64,000 nucleotides of DNA from Mesonia maritima (GCF_042433895.1 NZ_JBHLUA010000027.1:180686-244685), one strand, 5' to 3'. Shown: positions 53,659 through 62,308, counted from the first letter of the stretch. Numbers and translations: made by a program. Notes: a model not told the origin generated them from the letters alone.

Positions 53659-53826
53659 AGAATTATGTTTGGTAATGGTTAGCTTTAAGTTCTTAATATC
53701 GCTAAAAATTGAATGTATTGAAAGTATATTTTCTAAAAAGCTTGTTAAATTAAAATGCTTGGAAATTATGATATATTTTTTATACTAAAGCGTAATATTT
53801 TTCTTATATTTCGAAAATACCCTGAC

Positions 53827-55026
53827 ATGAAAAAAGTCAAATTATCTTTCTTTAAGAAAAATGAAATTCTCCAATTAGGAATATTCTTCGAATATAATTT
53901 AGCAACAAACCGAATTGCAAGGAACTTGGGAAATGTTGAATGGTCTGGAAGTTTGCATTGCTATTATTTACCGTATTCAGAAAAAGAAAAATATAGGGTT
54001 TATTCACATTTTAGAAAGTTTGGTTATTATGTAGATTATTCTGATTTATTAAAACTTCAGAAAAAAAAAGTAAAACCTGAGTTTGCTAAACCGAAATTAA
54101 AAAAACTCTCGCTTAAAAAAGAGTTGAACACTTTTGAGAAAGGTTGTTTATGGAAATATGTTCGCTATTTACGAGGAAAGCGTTATAGTGAAAGTACTGT
54201 AAAAACGTATTATTTTTTTATTCTGAATTTTGTTCGGTTTAAACAAAAACCGCCACGAGATCTTATAAAACGAGATTACGAAAAATTTTTAGAGCTTATT
54301 GCGGCTCATAATTATTCCATAAGTTCTCACCGCCAATGTGTTAGCGCATTAAAACATTTTTCGGTATTGTTTGAACCAAAAGAGGAAATTAATTTTGAAG
54401 TATTGCGACCTAAGAAAAGTAAAAAGCTACCCAATGTACTTTCACAAGCGGAAGTTATCGATATTTTACGTTGTACAAAAAACATTAAACATCGATTAGC
54501 TTTAGGTTTACTTTATTCGTCGGGATTAAGAATTGGCGAATTATTAAATTTAAAAGTGAAGGATTTTAATATAGACAGAAAACAACTTTTTATAAACTCT
54601 GCAAAAGGAAGAAAAGATAGAATTGCAATTTTATCGGAAGGAATTTTACCGCTTCTTAAAAATTATTTAGTAAGTTTTGAACCTACTAATTACCTGATTG
54701 AAGGAAAGAACGGAAGTAAATATAGCCCTGAAAGTATTCGTGCTTTTTTAAAAACTGCTTGTAAACGAGCTAATATTCAAAAACACGTTACTCCTCATAC
54801 GTTACGCCATAGTTTTGCAACTCATATGATGGAAGATGGAATTGATATACGCTACATTCAGGAACTTTTAGGTCATAGCCGACCGGAAACAACTATGATT
54901 TACACGCACGTGAGTAGACAAGATTTATTGGAAATCAAAAGTCCGTTAGATACTGCTTTAGGAAGATTATCAAATTCTTATAACCATAACAAAAAAGTTC
55001 TGTTATCCCGGAATAATATATTATAA
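53827..55026 (+). CDS. Tyrosine recombinase of the cassette array (integron-integrase-like)
   Basis: 399 residues from ATG 53827 (in-frame ATG at 53755 would add 24). The N-terminal region (1-95) has the form of many Bacteroidota integrases; a core-binding SAM-like domain lies at about 105-185, and the catalytic domain at about 200-375. All catalytic residues are visible: Arg235 (SGLRIGE), Lys260, His324 and Arg327 (TPHTLRHSF), His350 (ELLGH) and Tyr359 (MIYTH). The Arg235-His324 spacing of 89 is XerC/D-like; IntI1 has about 131 because of its extra segment, absent here. The tail EIKSPLD resembles the IntI tail (SPLD). It points toward the cassettes, and its stop is 28 bases before the first crossover site. 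A weak TATATTTC box at 53805 would favour the 53827 start. Confidence 0.93.
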   Translation: MKKVKLSFFKKNEILQLGIFFEYNLATNRIARNLGNVEWSGSLHCYYLPYSEKEKYRVYSHFRKFGYYVDYSDLLKLQKKKVKPEFAKPKLKKLSLKKELNTFEKGCLWKYVRYLRGKRYSESTVKTYYFFILNFVRFKQKPPRDLIKRDYEKFLELIAAHNYSISSHRQCVSALKHFSVLFEPKEEINFEVLRPKKSKKLPNVLSQAEVIDILRCTKNIKHRLALGLLYSSGLRIGELLNLKVKDFNIDRKQLFINSAKGRKDRIAILSEGILPLLKNYLVSFEPTNYLIEGKNGSKYSPESIRAFLKTACKRANIQKHVTPHTLRHSFATHMMEDGIDIRYIQELLGHSRPETTMIYTHVSRQDLLEIKSPLDTALGRLSNSYNHNKKVLLSRNNIL

Positions 55027-55060
55027 ACAGATATATTTGTTAGGATATAACTAGTTGTAC
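55002..55060 (+). other. attI-like insertion platform before the first cassette
   Basis: From the end of the recombinase gene to GTTGTAC (55054-55060), the start of cassette 1. It holds an inverted pair GTTATCC (55002-55008) and GGATATAAC (55043-55051, with two extra bases), a palindrome TAATATATTA at 55014-55023 and a promoter box at 55032. This position matches attI in integrons, but attI has no universal sequence, so the role is inferred from position. Confidence 0.6.
55032..55039 (+). promoter_or_regulatory. Candidate cassette promoter (Pc-like) -7 box
   Basis: TATATTTG, an exact TAnnTTTG, pointing into the array 15 bases before the crossover G of cassette 1. No clear -33 TTTG/TTG is seen at the usual distance, and AT-rich DNA gives chance matches. 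Confidence 0.45.
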
Positions 55061-55106
55061 AACATTAAATAAACAAACTTCAAATATTAAAATAAATTTA
55101 AACGAT

Positions 55107-55706
55107 TTGACTTATAGATTTTTAAGCAAAAGATTTCATCTCAAACTGATTTTTTCGATTCTAATTTTACTTTTAATATCATTAAGTTGTAACAAAATAA
55201 AAAAAGAAGAAAGTAAAAAAGTCGATATAATTAATGAAATAGATGATATTGAAGAAGGTTGGACAGAATACAATCGAGATGGAAAACGTTTACAAATTGA
55301 AGCATTGAAAATCGAGGACACTACATTCATAAACCAAAAAATTATTTTCGATAGTAAAGGACAAATTGATTACGCAAAAAGTAAGTTTTTTAAAATAAAG
55401 TTACCAGATACTTTAAAATTAGGTATAAATTATGGAATTGCCGAACTTTACACTTTCAATAAGCCTTTTGAAAGTAGGGCTTCTTCTATTATAATTGATA
55501 ATATCTATCCTGACGGCACACTAGTAAAAGATACGTTTTATGATAATTATAAAAACTTAAAGTTTGGTGTTTTTGGAGACAAAATAGGACCTAAATCAAT
55601 AAAAGGAGAGATTTCAGAATTATTATTGGCGACAGATAAAGATGGAAATGGATACAAAATAAAAATAACCTCTTTTTTTGAAAAAAATATCATAGTATCA
55701 GAATAA
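55107..55706 (+). CDS. Cassette 1 lipoprotein of unknown function
   Basis: 199 residues from a TTG; there is no upstream ATG in frame. The signal FSILILLLISLSCNK carries a lipobox, and the mature protein begins with a charged stretch (KIKKEESKK). The rest resembles an antitoxin-like or MORN-like strand pattern (WTEYNRDGKRLQIEALKIEDTTF) but no domain is certain. The stop is eight bases before the R'' core (55714). Codon choice and AT content look like its cassette neighbours, all AT-rich. Function unknown. Confidence 0.7.
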   Translation: MTYRFLSKRFHLKLIFSILILLLISLSCNKIKKEESKKVDIINEIDDIEEGWTEYNRDGKRLQIEALKIEDTTFINQKIIFDSKGQIDYAKSKFFKIKLPDTLKLGINYGIAELYTFNKPFESRASSIIIDNIYPDGTLVKDTFYDNYKNLKFGVFGDKIGPKSIKGEISELLLATDKDGNGYKIKITSFFEKNIIVSE

Positions 55707-55713
55707 AAACGCT

Positions 55714-55847
55714 GTACAACATTGTGTATACGCAATAGCTGGGTTTGTGACTGAAACCAAAGTTTGGGATATTTTGCTAACTTTGAAATTGAAATGAAAA
55801 GATAACGAATTCTTGCGCACTACTGCGCATACACGAAAACGTTGTGT
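55714..55847 (+). repeat. attC-like site 1 (134 bp)
   Basis: R''-like GTACAAC at 55714 and R'-like GTTGTGT at 55841. The inner arms pair: GTGTATACGCA against TGCGCATACAC (one G-T). The central TTTTGCTAACTTTG is a version of the word TTTGCTAAATT conserved at most sites. Confidence 0.8.
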
Positions 55848-55855
55848 ACAATACG

Positions 55856-56392
55856 ATGAAACGAAATTTAAACATATTTCTGATACTAATTTCAACTTTG
55901 AGTTTTTCTCAAAACAACTCGGAATTTGAAGTTTTTAAAAAAATTATTGACCACGAAATTGGAAAAGGAATATTAGGAATTTATATCCAATGTGAAAAAC
56001 CTAAAACTTTTTTTGACCAAAAGGATTTTAAAGAGCAAACTGGACTTGAAGTGCCTGAAAACATATTAAAAGAAATTGAAATAAACGGAACAAAAAGCAG
56101 TGACGGAATTTGGAATTCGGAATTAATAAGCGAATTGAGTTATGGCTCAGACTTTATCAAAAGCAAAAAGTGTTTGACCAAAAAAGACGCTGAACTAATA
56201 TTTGAAAAAACGAAAAAAAGACAAACTATCGTTTCCATAAGCGAACCGATTTTTGACAATAATTATGAAAATTGTGTTGTTTCCGTAACTTACTGGAAAT
56301 TTACAGGAAGTGCTTATGGGCATAAATATTTTCTGAAAAAAGTCTACGGAGTTTGGACAGTAATAGTTGAATATGGAATGTGGATGACATAA
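55856..56392 (+). CDS. Cassette 2 exported protein of unknown function
   Basis: 178 residues from ATG 55856 (nine bases after R'; the longer frame from GTG 55844 would start inside the recombination site). A signal peptide (NIFLILISTLSFSQ) is followed by a small alpha/beta domain with two Cys (IQCEKPK and SKKCLTKK) and strongly aromatic end (WTVIVEYGMW). No family recognised. It ends 13 bases before R''. Confidence 0.78.
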   Translation: MKRNLNIFLILISTLSFSQNNSEFEVFKKIIDHEIGKGILGIYIQCEKPKTFFDQKDFKEQTGLEVPENILKEIEINGTKSSDGIWNSELISELSYGSDFIKSKKCLTKKDAELIFEKTKKRQTIVSISEPIFDNNYENCVVSVTYWKFTGSAYGHKYFLKKVYGVWTVIVEYGMWMT

Positions 56393-56404
56393 AAAAAGTA
56401 CTGT

Positions 56405-56537
56405 ACACAACACCGGCTATAGTTCATTGCTTCTGACTTTCCCTTCGGAAAGTCCTCGCAAATTTGCTATCTTCGGTTTACGGCGGAAAATCCTCGCGGA
56501 TTTTCACGCAACGAAACCATAGCCAAACACGTTGGCA
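56405..56537 (+). repeat. attC-like site 2 (133 bp)
   Basis: R'' ACACAAC at 56405, R' GTTGGCA at 56531. Inner arms GGCTATAG and CCATAGCC pair. The middle is richer in GC (two copies of TCCTCGC), with TTTGCTATCTTCGG in the centre. Confidence 0.8.
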
Positions 56538-56563
56538 ACAAGCTAAACCCAAACCAAAAAGCA

Positions 56564-57484
56564 ATGAAAAAAATTTTACAATTAGTCTTACTAATAACAG
56601 TGGTTACATCGTGCGAACAATCTAAAAAGTATGAGTATGTAGAAATTGGGCTAAAAGAATCACTTTTTGGAGGAACAGAAAGAGACGAAAAAGAAGCCGT
56701 AACAATTCGAGCAAAAAATGACTCAATCGCTTATTTAGAGGCTTATCAAAAATTTTGTATTTCAGAGAAAGTATCCCAGGATATGAAAGAAACACTTGGC
56801 TCTTCATCTTCTGTCCCAACAGATTTTAAATTAATTGACGAAGAGGGAAATAATGTTGCTCTATTGGCAAATTTTGATGGAATTGATTCTCTAAAAAATG
56901 AGGTTAGAAACAGAATTTTCAAAATGAAAAATTCTTTAAAAGAAACAGTTGAAAACAATAAACGAGAAAAAATAAAAGATTTTAAGAACACGGTTCAAAT
57001 AGATAGTGCTAAAATAAAAGAGTTAGACAAGTATTTTACCAGCGAAACAGATGAATTTGACCCAAATGCTTTAGTTTGGCATAAGCCTAAATCTGCACCA
57101 AAATACACTAATCGAAATGGAATATATTGTTATTTCCAATCAAATGATGGAATGCCAAGTAATTTAAGATTGCGAATGCAATATCACGCTGACGACTGGT
57201 TATTTATTCAAAAAGTTCAGTTTTCAATAGACGGAAAAGCTTATGAATTTATTCCGAGAGATACAGAAACTGACTCTGGAAATGGTGGACGAATTTGGGA
57301 ATGGTTTGACGAAGGAATGGGTAAATCTAATACGGAATTATTAAATGCACTTGCTAATGCAAAATCAGCTAAAATGAAGTTAATTGGTCGTCAATATTAT
57401 AAAGTAAAAACAATTACAAATAATCAAATTAGAGATATAAAAAGAAGTTTAGATTTATATAAGGCAATGGGAGGAACATATTAA
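56564..57484 (+). CDS. Cassette 3 lipoprotein of unknown function
   Basis: 306 residues. A lipoprotein signal (LLITVVTSCEQSKK) is followed by a helical charged segment (about 40-160) and a beta-rich domain with two Trp-rich stretches (YHADDWLFIQKVQFSIDGKAYEF; GNGGRIWEWFD). No named family is certain. Well-formed ATG 27 bases after R' and stop 19 bases before R''. Confidence 0.8.
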   Translation: MKKILQLVLLITVVTSCEQSKKYEYVEIGLKESLFGGTERDEKEAVTIRAKNDSIAYLEAYQKFCISEKVSQDMKETLGSSSSVPTDFKLIDEEGNNVALLANFDGIDSLKNEVRNRIFKMKNSLKETVENNKREKIKDFKNTVQIDSAKIKELDKYFTSETDEFDPNALVWHKPKSAPKYTNRNGIYCYFQSNDGMPSNLRLRMQYHADDWLFIQKVQFSIDGKAYEFIPRDTETDSGNGGRIWEWFDEGMGKSNTELLNALANAKSAKMKLIGRQYYKVKTITNNQIRDIKRSLDLYKAMGGTY

Positions 57485-57502
57485 TAATGGAAAAAAGCCA
57501 GT

Positions 57503-57633
57503 TGCCAACAATGCGTATAGCCAATTCCGGCTAAATACTTATTCGAAATTCCCTGTTTTTTAGCAAAATTTATTTTAAGCGGACAAAACCTGGTAAACCA
57601 ATCCGCAACTGTCCATACTCAAAACCGTTAGGG
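57503..57633 (+). repeat. attC-like site 3 (131 bp)
   Basis: R'' TGCCAAC at 57503, R' GTTAGGG at 57627. Inner arms TGCGTATAG and CCATACTCA pair with mismatches; the centre TTTTTAGCAAAATTTATTTTAAGCGG matches site 9 (63232) closely. Confidence 0.8.
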
Positions 57634-57642
57634 TGCATTTGA

Positions 57643-58431
57643 ATGAAAAAAATTACTTACATCATATTATTAGTTTTTATTGCAATTAGTTGCAAAAATT
57701 CAATTTCGGAAGCGGATAAAAAACGTGTGACTGAATTGAATGAAAAAGCAGTTAACTACCGGATGAATGGCGATTTAGAAAATGCTAAAAGTAATTATTT
57801 AAAAGCTATCGAAATTGACCAATCGGATGCTTTTATCCGTTATGAACTAATGGGAATTTATATTGAGCAAGATAGTTTGGATAAAGCCTTTGAGATTTTG
57901 GAAAAAGTACCTTCTGAACAAAAAGAAACCGAATACTATTACCAAGTGAAAGGCGGACTTTTTGAATACAGCGGACAAATGGAACAAGCGATTGAAAATT
58001 ATAAACAAGCTCTTGAATTAACGGACAAACCAAATGTTAAAGATGAAATGGATTTAGGTCCTTTAATTAACTACGCTATGCTCGAAACATTGGCTGGAAA
58101 TAAAGAGCAAGCAGTAAACCGACTGAATAAAACTTTAAATATGCCTTGGCTCACTGCAAGCAATAAAGAATATCTCGAAACATTCAGAAATGAGTTTGAA
58201 TTTTATCAAGGTAATGGAACTTTAGAATTTGACCCGAAAAGAGATATTTTAATAAAGACCACAAATTCAGACAGCTTGAAATCTATTTTGAAAGAAAATC
58301 ATATCAATATTTCGGGAAGTAGTTCGAGCAATGGAAATGACACAACCGAAATATATTTATCAAAAAAATATCGAACTGGAATAAATAAACTAAATATAAA
58401 AACGCACCCTAACAGCGTATATAAAAAATAG
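57643..58431 (+). CDS. Cassette 4 TPR lipoprotein
   Basis: 262 residues with a lipoprotein signal (FIAISCKNS) and at least three TPR-like helix pairs (for example AVNYRMNGDLENAKSNYLKAIEIDQ, GLFEYSGQMEQAIENYKQALEL). The last residues HPNSVYKK are encoded by the attC-like core: the frame crosses CCCTAAC and stops at 58431, 18 bases inside site 4. So part of the C-terminus comes from the recombination site. Function unknown beyond protein binding. Confidence 0.85.
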   Translation: MKKITYIILLVFIAISCKNSISEADKKRVTELNEKAVNYRMNGDLENAKSNYLKAIEIDQSDAFIRYELMGIYIEQDSLDKAFEILEKVPSEQKETEYYYQVKGGLFEYSGQMEQAIENYKQALELTDKPNVKDEMDLGPLINYAMLETLAGNKEQAVNRLNKTLNMPWLTASNKEYLETFRNEFEFYQGNGTLEFDPKRDILIKTTNSDSLKSILKENHINISGSSSSNGNDTTEIYLSKKYRTGINKLNIKTHPNSVYKK

Positions 58432-58540
58432 CGGCTGATGGTTAAACAAATTGAAATTTCTACTTTTAAAATACATTAACGCTATCTGAAAAGTCCGAAC
58501 TAACAAAACCGCTACTTTTCATATACGCAAACCGTTGGGC
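58407..58540 (+). repeat. attC-like site 4 (134 bp)
   Basis: R'' CCCTAAC at 58407, R' GTTGGGC at 58534 (a perfect GTTRRRY). The inner arms GCGTATATAAAAAATAGCGG and CCGCTACTTTTCATATACGC pair with only two mismatches over 20 bases. Confidence 0.85.
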
Positions 58541-58598
58541 ATAATTTAAAAAAACAAATAATAATTAAATCTAATTTCATCAATCAAAAAGAAACTGA

Positions 58599-59864
58599 AT
58601 GAACCGCAACATCATCTTAATTTTATCACTTTTGGTATTAGTCGTGCAGCCGATATTTTCACAAAATGAAAATAAATGTGAAAATATAGTAGAGCAAACT
58701 TTTGAAGCAATTGATAACAAATCATCTGACCATTTAATCCAATATTTATCCGAGGATTTTAAAATTGCCGGACAAACGGGTGAAATAGCAAAAAAAATAC
58801 TGGGACAGCTGTTTTCTCAATTAGGAGAAACTGTAAATAGTTACAAAGAGAAAAGTAGGACAAAGAAAGGGAACAACAGCTTGGAAATAGTTTTTTCAGT
58901 TGATTATGAAAAAATGGGTAATAAAAAATCAGTTTTTACTTTTAATGAAAATTGTGAGTTAGAAGAACTTGAACTTTTCCAAATGGAGGTAAAAGTTTTA
59001 GAAGAGGGAGCTACCAAAATAAAGAAACCTAATCAGGAAATAATTGAAATTCCTTTTCAAAAAGTTAGGAACTTAATTGCTTTCGAAGTACTCTTAAATG
59101 GAAAGAAAAGAGTATTTATCTTGGACACGGGGTCGCCAAAAGTAGTTTTAAACTCTAAATACATTGACGGTCAAAAAGAGCAGAAATCAATATCCTCTAC
59201 AAAAGATGTTAACAATAACAATATTTCTGGAATGGATATAACTTCCGTCCAACAATTAAGTTTTGGAGGTATCGAGATAAATGAGCAAAAAGTAGTAACA
59301 ACAGACCTGTCCCATTTAGAAAAAAGTCTCGAAGCAGAAATTTATGGTTTAATTGGCTATGAAATGATAAAAGATTACGATGTTCTATTAGATTATGAAA
59401 ATCAAAATATGATTTTAATTAATCCCAACACCTTTGAAAATTTTAAAAGTAAAAATTTAAATAACCACCAAATAACGAGAACTCCCTTTGAAATGAGAGG
59501 ACATATTCCTGTTATAGAAGTACGAATTGACAACCAAAATTTAAATCTTGGTATAGATACTGGAGCTGAAGCAAATCTCATTGACCAAAAATTATTTGAT
59601 GAATTACAAAAAAATATTAATGACTTTCAAAAAGACAATTTAGTAGGAGGTGATGTAAATTCCAGCCAAGTTCATAGTGGATTATTAGAAGCAATGACAA
59701 TTAATAACAGAGTTTATCAAAATGTATATACCGTCTTCACGAATATAGAACATTTAAACAAAGACAAAACGAAATTAATTGACGGTTTAATTGGATATCC
59801 CATACTTTCTCAACAAAAACTAATTATTTCATTTGACAGAAAGGAAATCTTATTTATAGAATAA
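58599..59864 (+). CDS. Cassette 5 exported duplicated retropepsin-like aspartic protease
   Basis: 421 residues: signal peptide (about 1-21), an N-terminal SnoaL/DUF3887-like domain (about 25-135) and a clan-AA aspartic protease made of two halves, each with an active-site DTG: FILDTGSP (176-178) and LGIDTGAE (320-322). Partner motifs GLIGYEMI and GLIGYPIL close each half. The two-lobed design is like pepsin, but from two tandem retropepsin units. It is the largest product of the array. Substrate unknown. Confidence 0.85.
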   Translation: MNRNIILILSLLVLVVQPIFSQNENKCENIVEQTFEAIDNKSSDHLIQYLSEDFKIAGQTGEIAKKILGQLFSQLGETVNSYKEKSRTKKGNNSLEIVFSVDYEKMGNKKSVFTFNENCELEELELFQMEVKVLEEGATKIKKPNQEIIEIPFQKVRNLIAFEVLLNGKKRVFILDTGSPKVVLNSKYIDGQKEQKSISSTKDVNNNNISGMDITSVQQLSFGGIEINEQKVVTTDLSHLEKSLEAEIYGLIGYEMIKDYDVLLDYENQNMILINPNTFENFKSKNLNNHQITRTPFEMRGHIPVIEVRIDNQNLNLGIDTGAEANLIDQKLFDELQKNINDFQKDNLVGGDVNSSQVHSGLLEAMTINNRVYQNVYTVFTNIEHLNKDKTKLIDGLIGYPILSQQKLIISFDRKEILFIE

Positions 59865-59872
59865 AAAACTAT

Positions 59873-60008
59873 GCCCAACAATGGCTATAAAAAATAGCTG
59901 CTGCTGCTGTACTTAATCGAAAGTTTTTGTACATTTTAAAAAATCAAAGCTGCGGCGGACAGGTTTGCGCCTGTTTTCCGCTACTTTTCATAGCCGTAGC
60001 CGTTGTGC
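59873..60008 (+). repeat. attC-like site 5 (136 bp)
   Basis: R'' GCCCAAC at 59873 (a perfect RYYYAAC) and R' GTTGTGC at 60002. Inner arms GGCTATAAAAAATAGC and GCTACTTTTCATAGCC pair almost fully. Confidence 0.85.
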
Positions 60009-60040
60009 AACATTTAAAAAAATATTAATAAGTAAAAAAT

Positions 60041-60661
60041 ATGAAAATTAAACTTTTAATTGTAGTCTTAATAATAAATAGCGTTGCTTATAGTCAATCT
60101 GAAAAAGAAATTGCATTTGAAAATGATATTATTAAACTAGTGGAAGAAATGGAATTTATGTATGGGTATGATCAAACTCTACGAGAATATACAATATATA
60201 AGACTTTTGATAAATCAGAAACTGATAGAATTGAAAATTTAAGCGATAGTATTAGAATAAATGAAATTGCTAGAAGACAATTCAAGTCCGATAGTTTAAG
60301 AAAATTTATTTGGAAAAATTACATTAATCCTAAAGATGCTGAACACACTGAAAGGATGATTGAAATAACAAAAAAATATGGATTCCCCAGTATTGAACGA
60401 ATAAAAAAACACTACAATAAAAAATTCACTGACCCAGAATTTGACCCGTTAATAATTTTTATTCACTCGCCAAAAAAATATTGGAAAGAATTAAAAGAAT
60501 TAATGTTAAACGAATATCAGAATGGAAGAATTAATAAATGTCAATACGGATATGCACTTTGGCAATTTACTGGACGTAAAAGTTTTCAACCAATGCTCGA
60601 TAATGGATTTAAAATAGTCGAAGAAAATGGTAAATCAACCATAAAATCAACCTGTGAATAA
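60041..60661 (+). CDS. Cassette 6 exported protein of unknown function
   Basis: 206 residues with a signal peptide (VVLIINSVAYSQ) and a helical, charged mature domain. Motifs such as TIYKTFDKSETDRIENLSDSIRIN and a closing WQFTGRKSFQPMLDNGFK are visible; the second half resembles proteins with 'DUF6624'-like features (KKYGFPS..., LIIFIHSP, INKCQYGYALWQ), recalled with low certainty. The stop lies eight bases before R''. Confidence 0.75.
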   Translation: MKIKLLIVVLIINSVAYSQSEKEIAFENDIIKLVEEMEFMYGYDQTLREYTIYKTFDKSETDRIENLSDSIRINEIARRQFKSDSLRKFIWKNYINPKDAEHTERMIEITKKYGFPSIERIKKHYNKKFTDPEFDPLIIFIHSPKKYWKELKELMLNEYQNGRINKCQYGYALWQFTGRKSFQPMLDNGFKIVEENGKSTIKSTCE

Positions 60662-60668
60662 AAACGTT

Positions 60669-60802
60669 GCACAACAAAGTATAACCTCAATTACGGCGGA
60701 TTCGACTAAGTCCAAATCCACTCGGAATTACTAACGTCTGTGCTAAACCGAAAATAATTAACTTTAATCCCGTAACTGACGGTTATACGCAACACGTTGT
60801 AA
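60669..60802 (+). repeat. attC-like site 6 (134 bp)
   Basis: R'' GCACAAC at 60669, R' GTTGTAA at 60796. Inner arms GTATAACC and GGTTATAC are exact complements; AATTACGG and CCGTAACT extend the stem. Confidence 0.82.
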
Positions 60803-60818
60803 CCAATTTGAAACGAGA

Positions 60819-61517
60819 ATGTTCGGAATATTTAAGAAGAAAAAGACAATTGATTTTTTATACTCGGATTTAAAACCAAATGACCGAATTAGGAAAATAT
60901 TGACTGAATTTGTTCTTCCCGAATTAGAACCTTTAGGATTTAAACTACTCAAATCTGAATTGACTTTTAAACGTGATATTGGAGATTTTCAGCATACTAT
61001 TCACTTCCAAAAAACAAAATGGAATAGCGGAAATGAAGTTTGCCAATTTAAACCTCATTTTGGAATTTACTCAAATGCGCTAAAAAAGTATTACTCTAAA
61101 AATGGAACTAAAATCTCTGAAAACCCATTAATTCATAATAGACAAGCAGAATATTTGGAATGTTGGAATCACGAACTTTATGAAAACAGTTGGTATGATT
61201 TAGTAAATTATGACAATAATAAAGTTATAGAATTATTAAAAAAAAATTTACTGAATTGCGGAATGGAATTTTTTAAGCACTCTGAATCTGAAACTGGAAT
61301 TGTCGATTACATTATGAGTCTGAATTCATATTATTATCTGACACCAACTTTATTTGATATTTGCAAAATGTATGACAAAAGAGAAAAGGCAAATGAACTT
61401 TTAAAGTGGTTTAGGAATTTTCAGAAAAATCCTGAAAAGAAATTTAGCGAAGATATTTTGGATTCTGTAACTGAACGAGAAAACGAATTAAAAAACTGGT
61501 TACAACACCGTGTATAA
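60819..61517 (+). CDS. Cassette 7 DUF4304-like cytosolic protein
   Basis: 232 residues without a signal peptide. The central part (about 28-130: LPELEPLGFKLLKSELTFKRDIGDFQHTIHFQKTKWNSG) matches DUF4304, often seen near polymorphic toxin-immunity genes. The C-terminal half is helical. The stop codon at 61515-61517 is inside the attC-like core (TTACAAC), so the final residues (LQHRV) come from the recombination site. It is the only clearly cytosolic product of the array. An immunity-protein-like role is a guess. Confidence 0.82.
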   Translation: MFGIFKKKKTIDFLYSDLKPNDRIRKILTEFVLPELEPLGFKLLKSELTFKRDIGDFQHTIHFQKTKWNSGNEVCQFKPHFGIYSNALKKYYSKNGTKISENPLIHNRQAEYLECWNHELYENSWYDLVNYDNNKVIELLKKNLLNCGMEFFKHSESETGIVDYIMSLNSYYYLTPTLFDICKMYDKREKANELLKWFRNFQKNPEKKFSEDILDSVTERENELKNWLQHRV

Positions 61518-61633
61518 TTAATTGCTTGGTTCACTGCCGACTTACGAACATTCCTGCGGAATATTCTATCTGTGATTTATTTGCTAAATTAGGTGCTTAA
61601 CCACGCAACTAACCATACACAATCACGTTGTGG
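61501..61633 (+). repeat. attC-like site 7 (133 bp)
   Basis: R'' TTACAAC at 61501, R' GTTGTGG at 61627. Inner arms GTGTATAATTAATTGC and GCAACTAACCATACAC pair with few mismatches; centre TTTGCTAAATTAGGTGC. Confidence 0.85.
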
Positions 61634-61646
61634 TGCATTAAAAAAT

Positions 61647-62183
61647 ATGAAGAAAGTTAAAAAAATAGAAATAATTATTTTAGGCATCCTTTGGACAATT
61701 TCTATAACCACATATTCAATTGCACTATTGAATAATTATGCTCTTTTCAATTCCGACTATCTCGGATTGGTAGGTTTAATAATAGTAACTGTTATTGCTT
61801 TTATCAGACCTCAAAAATTATTTATAAGTATATTTATTCTATTAATATTTGGACTATTTAACTTGCTGTCTTTTGCATACTTTTTTAATATAGTTTTAGT
61901 ATTTGGATTCTCAGTTTTAATAACTCCTGGAATACAATTTAATTCACTTATATTACTAACTATCTTAGTAATTAAAAAACGAAATAAATTAGAACAACTT
62001 TATCAGGATACATTTAGAGAAACAATGGAGGAAAAAGAAGAAACAAAGTTAAAGACTAAAAATAAATTCAAGATGAAGTTTAATGAACTCAACGACAAGG
62101 AAATTGAAAATAAATTGCAACAAGATTTAGTTCCTGAAGCAATTTCTGCCCTAAATGAAATAAAAGAAAATAGAAAGAAATAA
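61647..62183 (+). CDS. Cassette 8 membrane protein of unknown function
   Basis: 178 residues from ATG 61647 (the longer frame from 61593 lies in the attC-like site and is rejected). Three or four hydrophobic segments (IIILGILWTISITTYSIALL; YLGLVGLIIVTVIAFI; IFILLIFGLFNLLSFAYFFNIVLVFGF) precede a highly charged, Lys/Glu-rich cytoplasmic tail of about 65 residues with a coiled-coil look. No family recognised. Unlike the other genes it ends 126 bases before R''. Confidence 0.78.
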   Translation: MKKVKKIEIIILGILWTISITTYSIALLNNYALFNSDYLGLVGLIIVTVIAFIRPQKLFISIFILLIFGLFNLLSFAYFFNIVLVFGFSVLITPGIQFNSLILLTILVIKKRNKLEQLYQDTFRETMEEKEETKLKTKNKFKMKFNELNDKEIENKLQQDLVPEAISALNEIKENRKK

Positions 62184-62308
62184 AAATAGTTTTTTGGAAA
62201 TCTTCATTAATTCCTCTCTATAATTACTTGGAATGTTTGAAATATACAAATTCATTTGAAAAAATAATTTGGCATAATAAAGCATTAACCGATAGAATAA
62301 AAAACGCA

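Noticed and set aside
53827..55026. Naming the recombinase intI
   Set aside because: The catalytic Arg-to-His spacing is 89 and the additional IntI segment is missing, so it is XerC/D-like in build despite the SPLD tail.
61593..61646. Extended start of the cassette 8 gene
   Set aside because: It would begin in the attC-like site upstream; the ATG at 61647 begins a normal membrane segment.
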